Shown: positions 35,361-48,988 of the stretch, one piece after another
Layout: each line of letters starts with the position of its first letter
Position numbering within the stretch: position 1 is the stretch's first letter
NCBI GenBank assembly: GCA_954871525.1
Contig: OX940867.1
Coordinates: 14,609,343-14,673,342 of the forward strand
DNA length: 64,000 nt
Direction of reading: 5' to 3'
From: Parietaria judaica
Taxonomy: Eukaryota; Streptophyta; Magnoliopsida; Rosales; Urticaceae
Notes under the pieces: model-generated
What the model saw: only the letters and a program-made list of their open reading frames with translations
The model's database searches: none
What the model was told of the DNA's origin: nothing
Position numbers and translations under genes: made by a program

Positions 35361-38300
35361 ATAACTAAAACTTTTCCGTATGGAAGATAGATCTAGCTGA
35401 CGCGAAGTGTTTTGCAGCCCGACGGTGTGAAAGGGTTTATGCCCTAAGACCGGGATCGGGCCGACACGGGCCGACAGTAATTAATGTGATTAATTATTAT
35501 TAATGAATTAATTTGATTAATTAATATCTTACGGGCTTTAATTAGTAAAGCCCATTAAGATAAAACCCTAAGTCGATAAATATGAGGTTTAGGGTTAAAC
35601 CTCATTGAAGAAAGCTTTCATAAAATGAGCCTCTCTCTCTCTCATTCTCTCTCTAGCCGCGAGCCTCCCTAGCCCGCCTCGGGATATGGTCATCTGAGCT
35701 CCATCGTGGAGCCTCCGTTCTCCGTCACATGTCCTGCATCCAACTAGCATCGATCCGTAGATAATCCGGCCATCGGCTTAGTGAAGTGCGTTGGTGTTCC
35801 GTTCGTAAGGTGGATACCGATAGAGGATTCACTCGGTGATTGAAGCTCCATGCCCGAAGATCGACAACGAACAACTTCGGGATTGAGATCACGCACGCAA
35901 CAAGAGGTATATATAATTCTGTATGCTACGTGATTCATCGATTATAAAATATGGAATTCGATTAATGTTTCCGCCATTAATCGACCAGTTAAATCGGGAT
36001 CGATTCTTACACCGTGTACATGCAACAAGTGGAGACCTTCTTATGCTAATTCTTGCTATTTAAACTAAAAATGTTTTAGGTTCTAAGATAATCAAGGTTA
36101 TCTAAGACTGCGCTCTAAACTAGGAACTTACGTTTCAATTATCCAGAATTAAAAGAAATCTTATCGTTTTGACAACTCATGATAAGCTTCCCATTAATGA
36201 CACATTAACTTAGCTTATTCTTAGGTTACTATTATTTACTAGGTACATTAAGAACCTAGAATATAATCACATGACAATTACGGTAGTGGTAGACTTGAGA
36301 TGTGTTCTCCAGTCAGATGGGAGGGGTTCTCTAAACTGATCACCCAGAAGTGGATGGTAATCGGCTCCACTTTTGATTCCCTCTTCCTAAGACAAGAACA
36401 CACACTCGAGAGTTTTTCTGCAATTGAAAAGCGAAAATTTTTATAATTATTTACTATCTACTACTAAAAATTAAACTACCCATAAAAATCATAGAAATCT
36501 CATTTTTTTTAAATTATATATAGCCAATATATACAATTAATCATATTATGAATTACTTAATTGATGATGATTAACTATAAAATTATTTTCTATGGAAATC
36601 ACGTGTGCTGGTGGTCCACAGCTCGATTGTTTATACGCTGGGCTTTAAGCCCAACTTGTGTGAGAGGAGAGAAGCCCATCTGGGCTTCTTCGTTGGTTGC
36701 TGCTGGTCTACCTCTTGTGGATCAGCCCTTTGGTTTCAACACTGGGCCCCATGGCCCACCCAAGCACAACCTTAATATAAAAAGAAAAACTATACATATA
36801 TATATATATATTAAAGAAATATACTAATTTTTTATTAAATTAATAATTTTAATTAAATTAGATATTTTATTTCGGTTAAGGAGAAAAATTATTAAATTAC
36901 TACTTAATTAATTAATAATTTTAGTAATTGTAATAAAATATATATAATCGTGTACTATTAGATTATTAAAATTATTTTGTATATATAGACGCTCAAAGCT
37001 ATTAAGTTACTGTGTGTTGCACCTCAACTTTCAGTGTATTATTGTTATATCTATTATCATTTTTATTCACTACTAGCACTAACTCTAAGTAAGACTTAGG
37101 ATCGAGTCCTCATTAATAATTCTCTCTGTTTTTTTTTATTATTATTCTCCGCTTCACTTATATTTTCAATCACTGTGTGTTTTCTCTGAACATCATTTCT
37201 CATTACGTATATGTATATACTATATATATGTGCAATTTGATTTGTGTGCTTCTCTGAGAATTTTGGAGTTAAAATTAATTATTGCAAACAATTTTTTGAC
37301 GTAAAATTAATTGATGTGCTAACACCTCTATTAAGACGATGAGCGGTGTGACTTATGTAATGAATTAAAATAACAAAATAAATAAAAATCAATTCGATTT
37401 TACATGTGTGTCGTAGAATATAACAATTAGCTATATGATTTTGATGTTTTCAACAGTTGTGGACAGAGGTTGAGCATGAGAGAGTGACCCAAACGACTGA
37501 AAGTAGCGCCGAGGAGACGAGAGAGCCTTCCAAACCCAAAGGAAGACCGAAACGGCTCTCTTTAAGTTCAAGAAGTGCTTTCACTTTCCCACCGGATGTT
37601 CTTATTGATTTTTATTCTATATTGGGTAAACTGCGTCTAATGTACCTAATGTTTGATTTTCTGCGGATTATGTACCTAATGTTTATTTTCTGCGGCTAAT
37701 GTACCCAATGTTTGATCAGTTAGATATTTTCGTGTTTTCCGTCACTTGACCATTAGAGAGTTATCCTCCTTTATATGTACACTTTTCGTATTTTTGACAT
37801 AACTCATTCATTTTTTGTCTAAATTTTATGCACGACCTATGGTTGGAAAGATAAGAGATAGATCTACAACTTTAGTGTATCAAGTTTTGTAAAATCAGTT
37901 TTAGAAAAATACAAAATTTCAAATAAACCGTAAAACTGGACATTAGTTTAATGCAAAATATTTGTTTCGAGCAAATTTTAATATACTTAATGACTTTTTA
38001 TGATGTTGTAAAACCGGTTGAACATTGGTCTCTATCGACAACTCTCACACGATATATATATATATATATAATGAATACAATTTTACTTATATATGATGAT
38101 TAGACAGAATCATACATCAAAAGTTATTTTTTCCTTTACTTATATACAACTATTTGATTTTGCAGTTATTCAACTAAATTATGCAAATAAGACAAATAAT
38201 TAGTAGCACAAATAATAATCTTAAATAAATTATTTTTTCGATCTAAGTTTTAAATAACACTATTAAATTAATACTCGATAAATTAATAACAAACAATAAT

Positions 38301-38759
38301 ATATCAAAGTTCCTTCATTCTCATTTTTTTTATAACAGTTATATTATACTTTAAAGGAATTTTAAATAAATATTGAAGTTAACACAATGGTTGACTTGTA
38401 GCTAACATAAATTAATATATTAATATATTTATGAACTAGTACTTCATCAATCATAACCTCCAACTTACCCTACCTAAACTACAAGACACACGTATTATAC
38501 ATTACACACACTACTCAAGATATTCACGTTCTCTCACATGTATGTAAGCCATATTGCGTAGATGTACCATTTGGAAATACGATAAATAAAATCCATTCAA
38601 AAAAGAAAAGAAAACAATAAACAAAAATACTATTTTTTTATTTGGTAGGTGACCCGGTTGGCCCAAATCTTGCATGATTTGGATTTCAGGCTTTGGAACC
38701 TTTACATAGTATATACTAAAGAAAAAAACTACTATAAAGGAATTGTGCCAAAAATACCT
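35361..38759. repeat. Duplicated block A, left part (matches 8963-12406)
   Basis: This is colinear with 8963-12406: the LTR/leader-like repeat (to about 36413), AT-rich spacer, the exon-like open segment at 37457-37622 (KPKGRPKR kept), the GGGTAAACTGCG fragment from 37624, and a short TA microsatellite at 38052-38070. I see no intact gene. Confidence 0.88.
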
Positions 38760-38991
38760 ACATGTGTTAATTTCTCAGAATGAGAAACAGAGAGAGAGAG
38801 AGAAACGCAGTGAATGAATAAATGCAACTGAATTCTTATTGATGTTGAATGAAGAAACACGAGCCTTTATATATAGGCTTGGAATACAACGGTAATAAAA
38901 TGAACCAGCTCATAAACGACATCGAGCTTATAAACAACATTGATACAACAATAATAAACGACATATATAAACACAGATTTTAATACTCCCC

Positions 38992-40190
38992 TCAAGGACT
39001 TGCAAAAACGTTGAGCAAGGACATATTGGAAAGCAATCCTGTCATCATATTCGCTGGCAAGGATTTCGTAAATATATCTGCTAGCTGTAACTTCGTACGA
39101 ACGGGAAGAAGCTTGAGTCGCTTTGTTGTAACACAATCTCTGACAAAATGGCAGTCCATCTCTATGTGTTTTGTTCGTTCATGAAAGGCTGGATTGGATG
39201 CTATATGTATTGCTGCTTGATTGTCACAATAGACTATCGGCAATGGTATATGAACTTGAAAGTCTTTAAGAAGCTGTTGAATCCATATGAGCTCTGCTGT
39301 TGTGGAAGCAAGCGCTCTGTACTCAGATTCAGCTGATGATCGGGAGACTGTGGTCTGCTTTTTGGCTTTCCATGAGATAAGACAATCCATGTAGAAAATA
39401 CAGAATCCCGTGACCGAACGCCTTGTGTCGGGACAAGAAACCCAGTCAGCATCAGAGTATGCCCTAAGTCCTTCAGTTTTTGAATTTGATGGATAAAACA
39501 GACCAAGTCCTGGCTGAGCTTTCAAATATCGAAGAAGTCTATGTGCAGCTTTGAGGTGAGGTTCTCTCGGAGATGATAAATACTGACTTAAACGATGGAC
39601 TGAGAAACTAATGTCAGGCCTAGTAATTGTGAGGTAAATTAACCTCCCAATCAATCGTCTATAAGGTGTGGGATCTTCAAGGAGTTCTCCCTCGTTTGAG
39701 CTCAGAGACACATTGATTTCCATATGAGTTTTTGATGGCTTGCAGTGCAAGAAACCAAAATCATCCAGCAACTGTAATGTGTATTGTCTTTGGGAAACAT
39801 TTATTCCCGAGTTTGACCTTGCTATTTCCAGTCCTAAGAAAAATTTGTCTTCTCCCAAGTCTTTCAGTTTGAATGCTGAATGCAAATCTTGCTTGACTTG
39901 ATCAATAATTTTCTTATCTGGCCCCGAAACAATTATATCATCTACATACAGTAGAAGTGTAACGAATGATGTACCTGAACTCCTGGTGAAGAGAGAGTAA
40001 TCAGACTTCGATTGTCTGAATCCAAATTTGGTGATCACCTCTGTGAATTTTAAATTCCACTGTCTCGAGGCTTGCTTGAGCCCGTAAATGGATTTGCGAA
40101 AATGGCAGACTAAATTTGATGATTTTGTGAACTCCCCCTGAGGCTTATATCCCTGAGGAAGCTGCATATATACTTCCTCTTCAAGAAAGC
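38992..40190 (-). pseudogene. RT C-terminal part and RNase H of the truncated copia copy
   Basis: This has the same content as 12635-13830 with a few substitutions. The catalytic box here reads [12 protein letters not shown], the usual form, where the other copy has a His. RNase H motifs [17 protein letters not shown] and YCDNQAAIH are present. The inherited RT frameshift separates it from the upstream frame. Confidence 0.88.
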
Positions 40191-41515
40191 ATTGTTTACG
40201 TCGAGCTGGGATAGATGCCATTTGTGAGAGGCTGCAAGAGATAGAAGAAGCTTCACAGTTACAAGTTTTGCAACAGGTGAGAAGGTATCAAGGTAGTCAA
40301 TTCCTTCTTGTTGACTATATCCCTTGGCTACGAGTCGCGCTTTTCGTCTTGCCAAAGAGCCATATGCATTGAACTTGTTTTTGAATATCCATATGCACCC
40401 AATAGCTCTTTTATGTTGTGGTAATGGCACGACTTCCCAGGTTTTATTGTTGATCATTCCTTCCAATTCCTCATCCATATCTTGATTCCAATGTGGATAC
40501 TTGGATGCTTGGTGATAGAACTGTGGCTCAAAATCTGTGGAAACAGCTAGAGAAAATGCTCTGAATTCTTTAGAAAGGTTACCATAACTGATCACTTTGG
40601 AAAGGCTGTGAGGGGATGAGTGCCTTCCTTCTTCTTGTACCATATTACAGTGATAGTCAGGTAGGTATTCAGGCATCTTAGTCTCTCGTGTAGACCTTCT
40701 CAACCGATCTTGTTGTTGGCTTGATTCATTTGACAATACTACTTCTGACGAAATTGCCCTTGACTGAGAATCTGTGAGCTGTGTTAATTCTGCAGCTTTA
40801 CTAACTTGATCATGATCTGCACAGTCTTCTTGTATGAACATATCCTTCATGTTTCCATCTCCAAGGGCTGCTGGGATGACAACATCTTCAAATGGATCTA
40901 CAAGTTTATTTGTGGGGAATTCTGAATGGAAAGGAAATATGTTTTCATGAAATGTTACATCTCGTGAGATAAATATTTCATTCTTTTCCAAGTCTAACAC
41001 TTTGTAACCTTTATGATTAGAAGGATATCCTATGAAAACTCTCTTTCTTGCTCGTGGACAAAACTTGCTTCTATGAACTTGCAATGTAGAGGCAAATACA
41101 AGACATACAAAAACTCGAAGGGCATTATAGTCAAATATCTTATCAAACATAATTTCATATGGACTTTTGCCATTCAGAACCAATGTGGGAGTTCGGTTGA
41201 TAAGCAAAGTTGCTGTAAAGACACATTCAGTCCAATATTTTACAGGAATTTTTGACTGAAAAAGTAAGGCTCGAGACACATTTAACAAATGTTGATGTTT
41301 CCTTTCTACAATAAAATTTTGTTGGGGAGTTTCTACACAAGAGAACTGATGTAGAATTCCCAGTTTAGAAAAATATTCTGCAAATACAAGCTCTCTAGCA
41401 TTATCAGATCTGAATGCCTTTACAGTTTTGCAAAATTGCCTTTCAACCATATTCGTGAATCTGGGAATAATTTCATGCACATCCGACTTATGTTTCATTA
41501 GGTAGACCCAAGTGA
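40110..41515 (-). pseudogene. Integrase (partial) and RT N-terminal part of the truncated copia copy
   Basis: The frame covers [16 protein letters not shown], the second integrase Asp (FRSDNARE), the Glu region (VERKHQH), then the linker and [11 protein letters not shown] of RT. The first integrase Asp is lost. The apparent start codon and first dozen residues come from the filler at 41516-41550, so they are not element sequence. Confidence 0.88.
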
Positions 41516-41550
41516 AACATGATGTGTCACTTGGGTTAATAATTTCATGC
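41516..41550. other. 35-bp filler at a rearrangement junction
   Basis: It lies between position-15162-equivalent and position-1757-equivalent sequence. It contains TCACTTGGGT, the exact inverse of the ACCCAAGTGA that ends the left side (41506-41515), and AATAATTTCATGC, also present ~50 bp inside the left flank (41467-41479). Such locally copied filler is typical of end-joining or template-switch repair. Confidence 0.85.
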
Positions 41551-44450
41551 AAATGCGAGAGCGCATTCTAACTATGGTTAATAATGTCACTTTTATTAAA
41601 AAAAGATATCTTAGTAAACTCCTAATCGTACTTGTTAAATATGAAGTTGATGATTTTGGATTGGTATATATTTCACTTGAATATACTTTAACATTGATTT
41701 TTACACTCATTATAGTTAAATTCAATGACTACTCTATTAATGTACACCTTAAAAATATTATTTTTCCTTTCAACATCAGTGATATATATGCCCAATTTAA
41801 CATTGGGTTGTGTCGTTTTCATAATTGCTTTTAAAAACATAACGAGGAATAAGTGTTCTTAGAGAAAATAATACACTGTTTGGTTAATAAAAAAAAGTTA
41901 ATTTAGTAATCCGGCTAGATCTCCAAAATGAGAGGACATTAGTGATACATAAAATCGGTGTTTATCCGATTTATTAATCCGGCTAAACTAGTGATTATCA
42001 CTTATATGTATGTTACATTTTTTAATCGGTTATGTAGTAGACTAACTTGGGTGTTTGCACACGACTACAAAAGCGAGTCCATCACAGCCTCGAGCTCATC
42101 TCTTGTTTCATATATCACGGTGTGGACGAGATATAGAACCGGTTCCCCTCACCGTTAATTGAATTTCCCTTCAAAACAGGAGATGACCAGCGGCCTCAGG
42201 AAGGCAGCGTGACCATTTCCCGTCTTAAATATGTGTTATGAGTCGTAGTTTTTTAGAAATATGTCCTTTTATCACGTGAATAGGAGGCCTAACTCTGTCT
42301 ACGGGGAGGAAGCACATGGCAACCGGTTGTATTATATATGCTTACTTTCTGCTTATCTCTACCAGGTAAGCAAGAGTTTAAAGAGAGGTGTTTGACATTG
42401 TATAACCAATGCAAGAAATCTGTTGATAAAAGACCAGTTGCAGATTTTCATCAAAACTATAAACGCACTGTAACTTTTTATATAGGATGAACCTAAGTTC
42501 CACTATTTCTAGATGTTTCCTTTTTCGCTTTCCATTTTGTTCGTACACATAAGTACAAAGATGTCTCGTAGAGATTTTAATACTTATATTCGTTTTAGAA
42601 GGGAATAATTCTAATAAATTACAAGGTTGGTTGTCACTTACGTTATAATTTGTTATAACAAGTACCGGTCGTCGTGCTTGAAGAAGGCGGAGTAAGCCTA
42701 CGCCTATAGTAAAACAAGAAAATAACAAAACTAGGGGCTTCAAAAAAACTCAATTTAAGGGCTCCATAATCAATTTTTTCTTTTGATCAAGTCTTATTTT
42801 TGATCAATTATCTCTCAAGGTAGGTTGAGTGATTTAGTTACATTATTTATTGAATGAGATATGATCATGAAACTCGATTATAATATTTGATTAATACTTT
42901 TGTCTCTAAAAACATTGAACGTGTCATATTTAGATGAGTAATAATTTTATTAGAGACATATTTTATATATCTTTGCATCAAAATTTAATTTGCAAATTTA
43001 GTTGGGGCTCCAAAATTAATCTTCGTCTCGAACCCCGAAGTCTCAAGCGTGGCTTTGAATATCGGACTTGAGGGAAGGCGAGAGATGTTAGCTTAGGGCC
43101 CTCCATCTTGAAGGGCCCCATTGCGATCGTAAAAGCAAACAATAATATTTGCCCTAAAAAGTTCCAAAATCCTTAAGTCCTTCAGTCCTCTGTGATACTT
43201 GTCAACCAAAAATGAGTATATATATGATTATAAAATAATCATAAAAATATATATATTCTTATTGAAAATTCAAATTAATAGCATCATATTATAGTTGAGT
43301 GCACAAAATTTTTCTCATAAAACACACATCTTAAATAATATATATTCTTACTGAAAAATAAAATAAATAAAAAAAGTTATAATCCTAATTTTTAATTTAA
43401 AATTTTTCAGGTTTTCATTACTACTAATTAATATAAAAATGTTAAAATTATCAATAAGTTTTCTTTCTTTAGTTTTTATTTTATTTCATATTTTTTTTAT
43501 CTTTTAGAGACATATTAATAAATTAAGAATCTTATATTTATAATAGCTTGAAATAATATATGGACATGCTTTATATCGAGGCTTTAAATATTTTTCCGCT
43601 TAGAGCCCGTACAATATTAGGAATGGTACAATATGTTAATTAAGTTATAAGTTACAATATCCGACTGATGTATCAAGACTTGGAAGAGTAGTAGTGTAGG
43701 AAAAAAAACTTAGAAATACGGGTTTTAAACCGCATTCGAATTGGAATCGCTTTTAAAAAATGCAATCATATTAAACCAGATTAAACCGGAGCCGGTTGTT
43801 CCAATATCGCATCCGGATTAAAATTAGTTCAGAATTAAGAGTTAGAAAACCCAAACCCAAACCTAAATATAAGTTACTCAAACCTATTTTTTTTAATTAT
43901 TATTTAATATTCTTATGCTATTTATCCATTTTTGAAAAATACACGAATGCACCACAATTACACGCGTGCACGCACTGCCGCCGTCTGGCAAGGCGAGGTG
44001 GGGTATATATTGTGCAAACTTAATTGTTTTTGCCAAAAAATGAATTGTATTTTTGTCGGGTTCAAGAGATTTTCGCAAGTAATTATGTTGGAAAAAAAAA
44101 AACGACATCGAAGAATAAGAGTAATCCATGGAGATCACAATTTTTATTTAATAATTAAATCTGGTCTTAACTCGTAATAATCGGATTTCAATTGTTGACT
44201 CTTGTATCACTAATGTAATTTTGTATATATAACTGCGATTGCTGCTCTAGGATATATACCAATCAATACTATCCGGTAAGCATTTTCCAATTAATATGAA
44301 GTTTTCCTATCAATAAGATATATTATCTTTAATCAATAATAAATATTATCTTTAATAAATGATATTAATCAATAAATATCAGTCAATTATTTGGTTCCTT
44401 CATAATCTTTATAGTGGATCAAGTATAAAATAATATATGCCATACAATTT
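41551..44450. repeat. Duplicated block B, left part (matches 1757-4702)
   Basis: This is intergenic sequence equivalent to 1757-4702, with the same degraded transposon-like stretch (about 42670-43110) and the GC-rich patch near 43950-44060. I see no gene. Confidence 0.85.
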
Positions 44451-45020
44451 AGGGTAAAATGCGGCTAAAGTACTTAATGTTTAGATTTTTTGCGATAATT
44501 TTTTTTTTCGTGGCTATAGTACCTAAATTTGATTCTGTTAAGGAATTTGGTTTCCTCGGCAAACTCTGTTAGTGGTGTCCTATGTTCGTCTTTAATGCGT
44601 AACTATAGTAATATGTTAATTTAAACGTATAAGATATGTTTTTGTCAAAAATTAAAAAAAAATTAAGACAAACTTCACTAGTGTCACTAAATGTATCTAA
44701 TACTTTTAAATTACCATATTATTATAGTTAGACAATAAAAACGAATAAAATTTTATAAGAGAAGCAACTTTAGGTACTAGCCACCAGAAAAAAGTTTAGG
44801 TACATAATTCAAAAAATTTGAAACATTAGGTATTTTAGCCGTAATTTATCAAATATTTGAAGTGCCACTTTGGACACCACTAACAGAGTTTGACCGAGGA
44901 AACCAAATTCCTTAACTGAAACAACTTTTGGTACTATAGTAACAACAAAAAAGATTGGTACATAATCACAAAAAAAAATAAACATTAAGTACTTTAAAGT
45001 TTAAACGCATTTTATACTAA
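44451..45020. mobile_element. Foldback element upstream of the F-box gene
   Basis: The left arm starts AGGGTAAAATGCGGC and includes GGAATTTGGTTTCCTCGG. The right arm carries its inverse (CCGAGGAAACCAAATTCC, about 44896-44913) and ends CGCATTTTATACT. The middle (about 44757-44850) holds another inverted end, GAAACATTAGGTATTTTAGCC, so one element sits in another. It belongs to the same broad family of ends as 7437-8730. No clean target duplication was found. It lies 0.5 kb before the F-box start and might supply promoter sequence. Confidence 0.65.
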
Positions 45021-45326
45021 AATTTATTAAAAAAAAACTGCACATAATTTATAAGGGTTATAATAATAAATACCATATATTTTATTTTTACGTAAAATCA
45101 TGAAAGATAGAATTGTAAAGTTTTTATGTGATTAAGGATTAAAAGATTTTTAATTTGTTTTTCCAAAATTAATTTATTCTAGCAACCACGCCCTAATTCC
45201 TCTTTCGCTCTCTCATCCAGCAACCACGCGCAGCCTCGTCCAGCCGACGCGCCGCCCTCTCCCAGTGACCGGAAGCCCTCAGCCAGGTCTGTATAAGCAT
45301 TTTCCGGTAATTATTGATTCAAAAAT

Positions 45327-45452
45327 TTCATATTCGGCTTTGATTCATACACAGTTATTCATATTCGGCTTTGTTCAGAGCCTTGAAATTCATAGACATG
45401 GTTATCGAATTATTCATATTCGGCTTTGTTCAGAGCCTTGAAATTCATAGGC
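45327..45452. repeat. 55-bp tandem repeat in the F-box leader
   Basis: TTATTCATATTCGGCTTTG plus CAGAGCCTTGAAATTCATAG occurs at 45355 and 45410. A partial third copy is near 45327. Confidence 0.8.
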
Positions 45453-45550
45453 TGTTGCTTTACTTTGTATAACCAAAAAATTACTTTTTTAGTCTCATGA
45501 AATTCATATTTTTTGTTTGAAATTCAGGGGTTGAATTTTGTTTGAAATTT

Positions 45551-47603
45551 ATGATGGCGATGGGATCGAGCGACGACGACCGTATCTCGGAGCTACCGGT
45601 GTTTATCTTGCATCAGATTGAGGGCTGTCTCCCCTTAAAAGAAGCTGCTAGAACTTCAGTGTTGTCCAAGCATTGGTACTCTACATGGAAGTCTTTTCCC
45701 GTACTCATTTTCGACCAAAGGATTCGGATGAAGCACATCCTCAAGGAAGCGCCCGACTACCAAGACCGAGTCGACGAGTTCTTGAGCTTTATCGATACTT
45801 CTCTGCAAATATTCGTTCAGAGCCGGCTCAGAATTCTTAGCTTTTATGTGAAAATGCATAGCGTCCATATCGACTCGATTCCTCTCATCGATGCTTGGTA
45901 TCAATCTGCTCTTCGCAACGGCGCTGGAGCATTGACCTTCCGATTCTTTTTCCACCAAAAGATTGCCTACCCTTTCTCAGAAACGATCTTTTCTAGTACC
46001 TCCAAGTTTCTCCACCTTATATTCTTAAATTTGTATGAGGCCGTCTTGAGCGAAAAGATCATCCGAGACATCACCCAGAACTGCCCCAACATTCGTGAAC
46101 TCAATTTATCAAATATTTGCGGCGTTAAGAACTTAGAGATCTCCAAACTCCCCAAACTTGAGAAGTTATCGATTAAGATATCGGAGCACTGCCCTGAATT
46201 AGAGAGGATATTCGTTGATGCCCCGTTTCTGCAGAGTTTTTCTCTCGTTTGTGAACTGCCTTGTGTGTTGGATATTAGTCTGGGCCTTGCTCTCAAGGAA
46301 GCGACTCTACACGGCATCGATATCACCGATGATATACTCAGTTGGTATATCTTGAGATGTCCCCTCCTCGAGAGTCTCAAAATTAATTTATGTAATCAGT
46401 TGCAAAGTATTTCGATCTCGCATCCGCGACTCAAGTTTCTAGAGATCCATGGTTGCATTGCCATCGAATCTATTCTTATCGATGCTCCAAGTTTATCGAA
46501 GTTCTCATATATGTCTCCCGATAGGAAACTTCCTCAACTCTCATCAAACTTTAATTTTTTCAAAGTTGATCCTATATTTCACTTGGCAATACAATGCAAC
46601 ATTGTACTCGACAATGCTTGGTTCATTAACTTGAGGAGATTCCTTGGAGACCTGAAAATGCGTACTGATCTGACAATATTCTTCCATTGCAGCGAGGTAT
46701 ACATGCACGGATGTCGATTAGGGTTCAAAAAATCTTTAATTAATTGACTTTGAGATAAATATACTTGTCGTTGACTTTATTTTTTTCCTTGGATGGTAGG
46801 TAAATTTTGATTTAGAAGTGTTAGGAGAAGACGAAGGTCACCCGCTAGTGGTAGTGGATCATTTGGACCTCGAGTGTTTCGAAAATATGGGCGAATCTCG
46901 TTGTGATGTTTTTCTACAAGGAATTCTTTGCAGTTTTCATCCGAAGGTTATATCTTTCGCTACAAATGAGGATATCGAGAATGGTCTCCAAAGGGTATGA
47001 ACATTCCATATTTGACTTTCCTTTAATGGCTATTATCGTAACTTATGAGGTTAGTTTGTTGTGATTTTGGAAAAATAAGCTAGGCTCGCATGTTCTTGCG
47101 GGACGAGTTATTGAATCTTTTTTAAAAATAAGAGTTCTTGATTGATTTTCATTCTTTAATAATGAATAACGAACTTCAAGTTTATAATTTTTTTAAGTAA
47201 ATTGTAATTATAAACGTTGAGCATTCGTGTTTAGGTTCTTTGCAATAAACTGCTCCAAAGCGAAGACGGGTCTTGTTGCAACGGGACTCATAACAAGTGC
47301 TGGCATCATGGTTTGAAAGCTGCGAAGATCGATTTCACTGGAGATGTGGCGTCTGATAATAAAATCCATGGGATCAAATACGAGGAATTCCGTATCGCTT
47401 TCGATCAACTTTCAAATTTTCAGGCAAATAACAAATTACGATTCCTGTTGGAGTGGGATTATGGTACAACCCGAGTGATCAATGATGTAACAGAGCACGT
47501 AATTGAGTCTGATACAGTCGGAATGGTCAATGAAACAACGAACACCGATATAGATATTATGCCATCGCGTAAAAGGAAAGCTGAAAACTCTCTCCACATT
47601 TGA
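45551..47603 (+). CDS. F-box/LRR-repeat protein, intact three-exon gene
   Basis: F-box proteins select substrates for SCF ubiquitin ligases. The exons are 45551-46696, 46800-46994 and 47235-47603, all with GT-AG introns in phase 0, giving about 569 residues. ATG 45551 is the first in-frame ATG; two more ATGs follow within four codons. The F-box is at about residues 8-48 (RISELPVFILHQIEGCLPLK, then TSVLSKHWYSTWKSFP). Weak LRR-like units follow (NIRELNLSNI, LKFLEIHG, LLESLKINLC). Exon 3 holds CCNGTHNKCWHHGLKAAKID, like the C-terminal segment of plant F-box/FBD/LRR proteins, and ends with a basic RKRKAE. The target is unknown. The other copy, 4745-6176, is truncated. Confidence 0.88.
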
Positions 47604-47829
47604 ACTTGTATTTTAGATACCTGATTCGATTTTATATTTATTTTCATCTCTTTTATTTATTTTCTCTCCACATTTATTTATTTATATTTATATGTATTTT
47701 CTATATTGTTTTATGTCTTCTATTTCTTGGATCGGAAGTGACCAACTGTCTAATACGATTGCCAGTATTCTTGTACATTCTTTCACAATTTTTAATAACT
47801 AAATTCTCGGGTTGTCGATTTGGAGTCGG

Positions 47830-48410
47830 ACACTCAACATTAGAGTAATATATCCAGCGGGGAGGTGTTTAGAGGGAGTTTGGAGAGCTCTTAGGTCGAG
47901 TAAGTAAGGTAGGAAGTGAGTTTTAATAAGTTTGGATGAGTTACCGTTCAGTGAAAATCGGTGCTCTATTTATAGGAGGGTTCGGGGGTTAAAATGTAAT
48001 TATATATTACTCCGGGAGGCCCCCGGGGTAAAATTATATAGTTTTTTTAGTACCCCGGACGCCGTAAACGACATCCCCATCGGTGGCCAGAGACGCCCTC
48101 ACGCGCGGTTTCTGTGCGCCTCACGTTGTTGAAGCGTGGGTTCCAAGCTGCTAACGTCAGCCATACGAAGGGTGCGTGAGAGCGCGTGGGGCACGTGGGA
48201 AGACGGTGGAGGCGGCAGTTGACACGTGCCGGCATGTTGAGGCGCGTGTGGGCCCACGGGGGCCTGTAGGGACTGCCCGGGGTGCTCTCGCGGTCGTTTT
48301 ATGGTCCATGGAGTGTCCCGAAGCCAAATTTTACATACTTTATGAATTTTTAGAGTATCTCGATATTTTTACAAACACATGGATTCTTTGTTTTGCAAAA
48401 ACGGACCTCC
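47830..48410. repeat. GC-rich repeat block, second copy
   Basis: This is the same block as 6400-6920, with the CTATTTATAG minus-strand TATA-like site near 47967 and small differences. It may be a decayed LTR. I see no supported gene. Confidence 0.4.
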
Positions 48411-48874
48411 AGCGAGTATTTTGTTTGAAATTGATTTAATTTTAATAAAAGAAAAAGTTAATTAGATAGTTTTCTTTTATTAATTTACAAAAAATCAATT
48501 CCGTAAAACACCCGTAACAATACTTATATATACTTATATGGACTCTTAGGTGTTAACGTAGCTATTAAAACTTATATATTGATGACTATTAATTATTTCA
48601 TAAATAATTATTTATTATAATTAATATTAAATATATTATTGATTCTAATTTACACTCGTAAAAATTAATCTTAACATATTTATACTTTATTTAATTAATT
48701 TAAATAGAATATGCAACATTTAATACTTAATAAAATCCTAAAAATTAATTCCTAAACATTTTAGTATAAAATATAAGTATTTAACCGTAAAATAAAACCA
48801 GAAAATGGATAAAATGTAAATCGGACTTACAAAATCTATTTAGATTTTTTAACTCTAAAACATAATTAAATAAA

Positions 48875-48883
48875 TAAAAGTTT
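48875..48883. other. Empty target site of the MULE-type element
   Basis: A single TAAAAGTTT lies here in sequence otherwise colinear with both flanks of 7437-8730. It shows the state before insertion. Confidence 0.9.
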
Positions 48884-48988
48884 AAATAAAATTAAAAATA
48901 CGAGTCATGTTCGGGACCCGTTGGCAACCTAGCAGTGTTGGGTAGGGTCGTAAAACCCTGTCCGTGGGCCTTGTCGAGTGGTTATGCA

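Larger units (their letters stand above)
38765..41515 (-). mobile_element. Second copy of the minus-strand copia element, truncated
   Basis: It retains the 3' LTR (38765-38985, preceded by the target duplication ACATG at 38760-38764), RNase H, RT and part of integrase. It stops at 41515, inside integrase between the D561 and D624 regions of the complete copy. Gag, protease, the 5' LTR and the primer site are missing. The deletion point is followed by the filler at 41516-41550. Confidence 0.92.
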
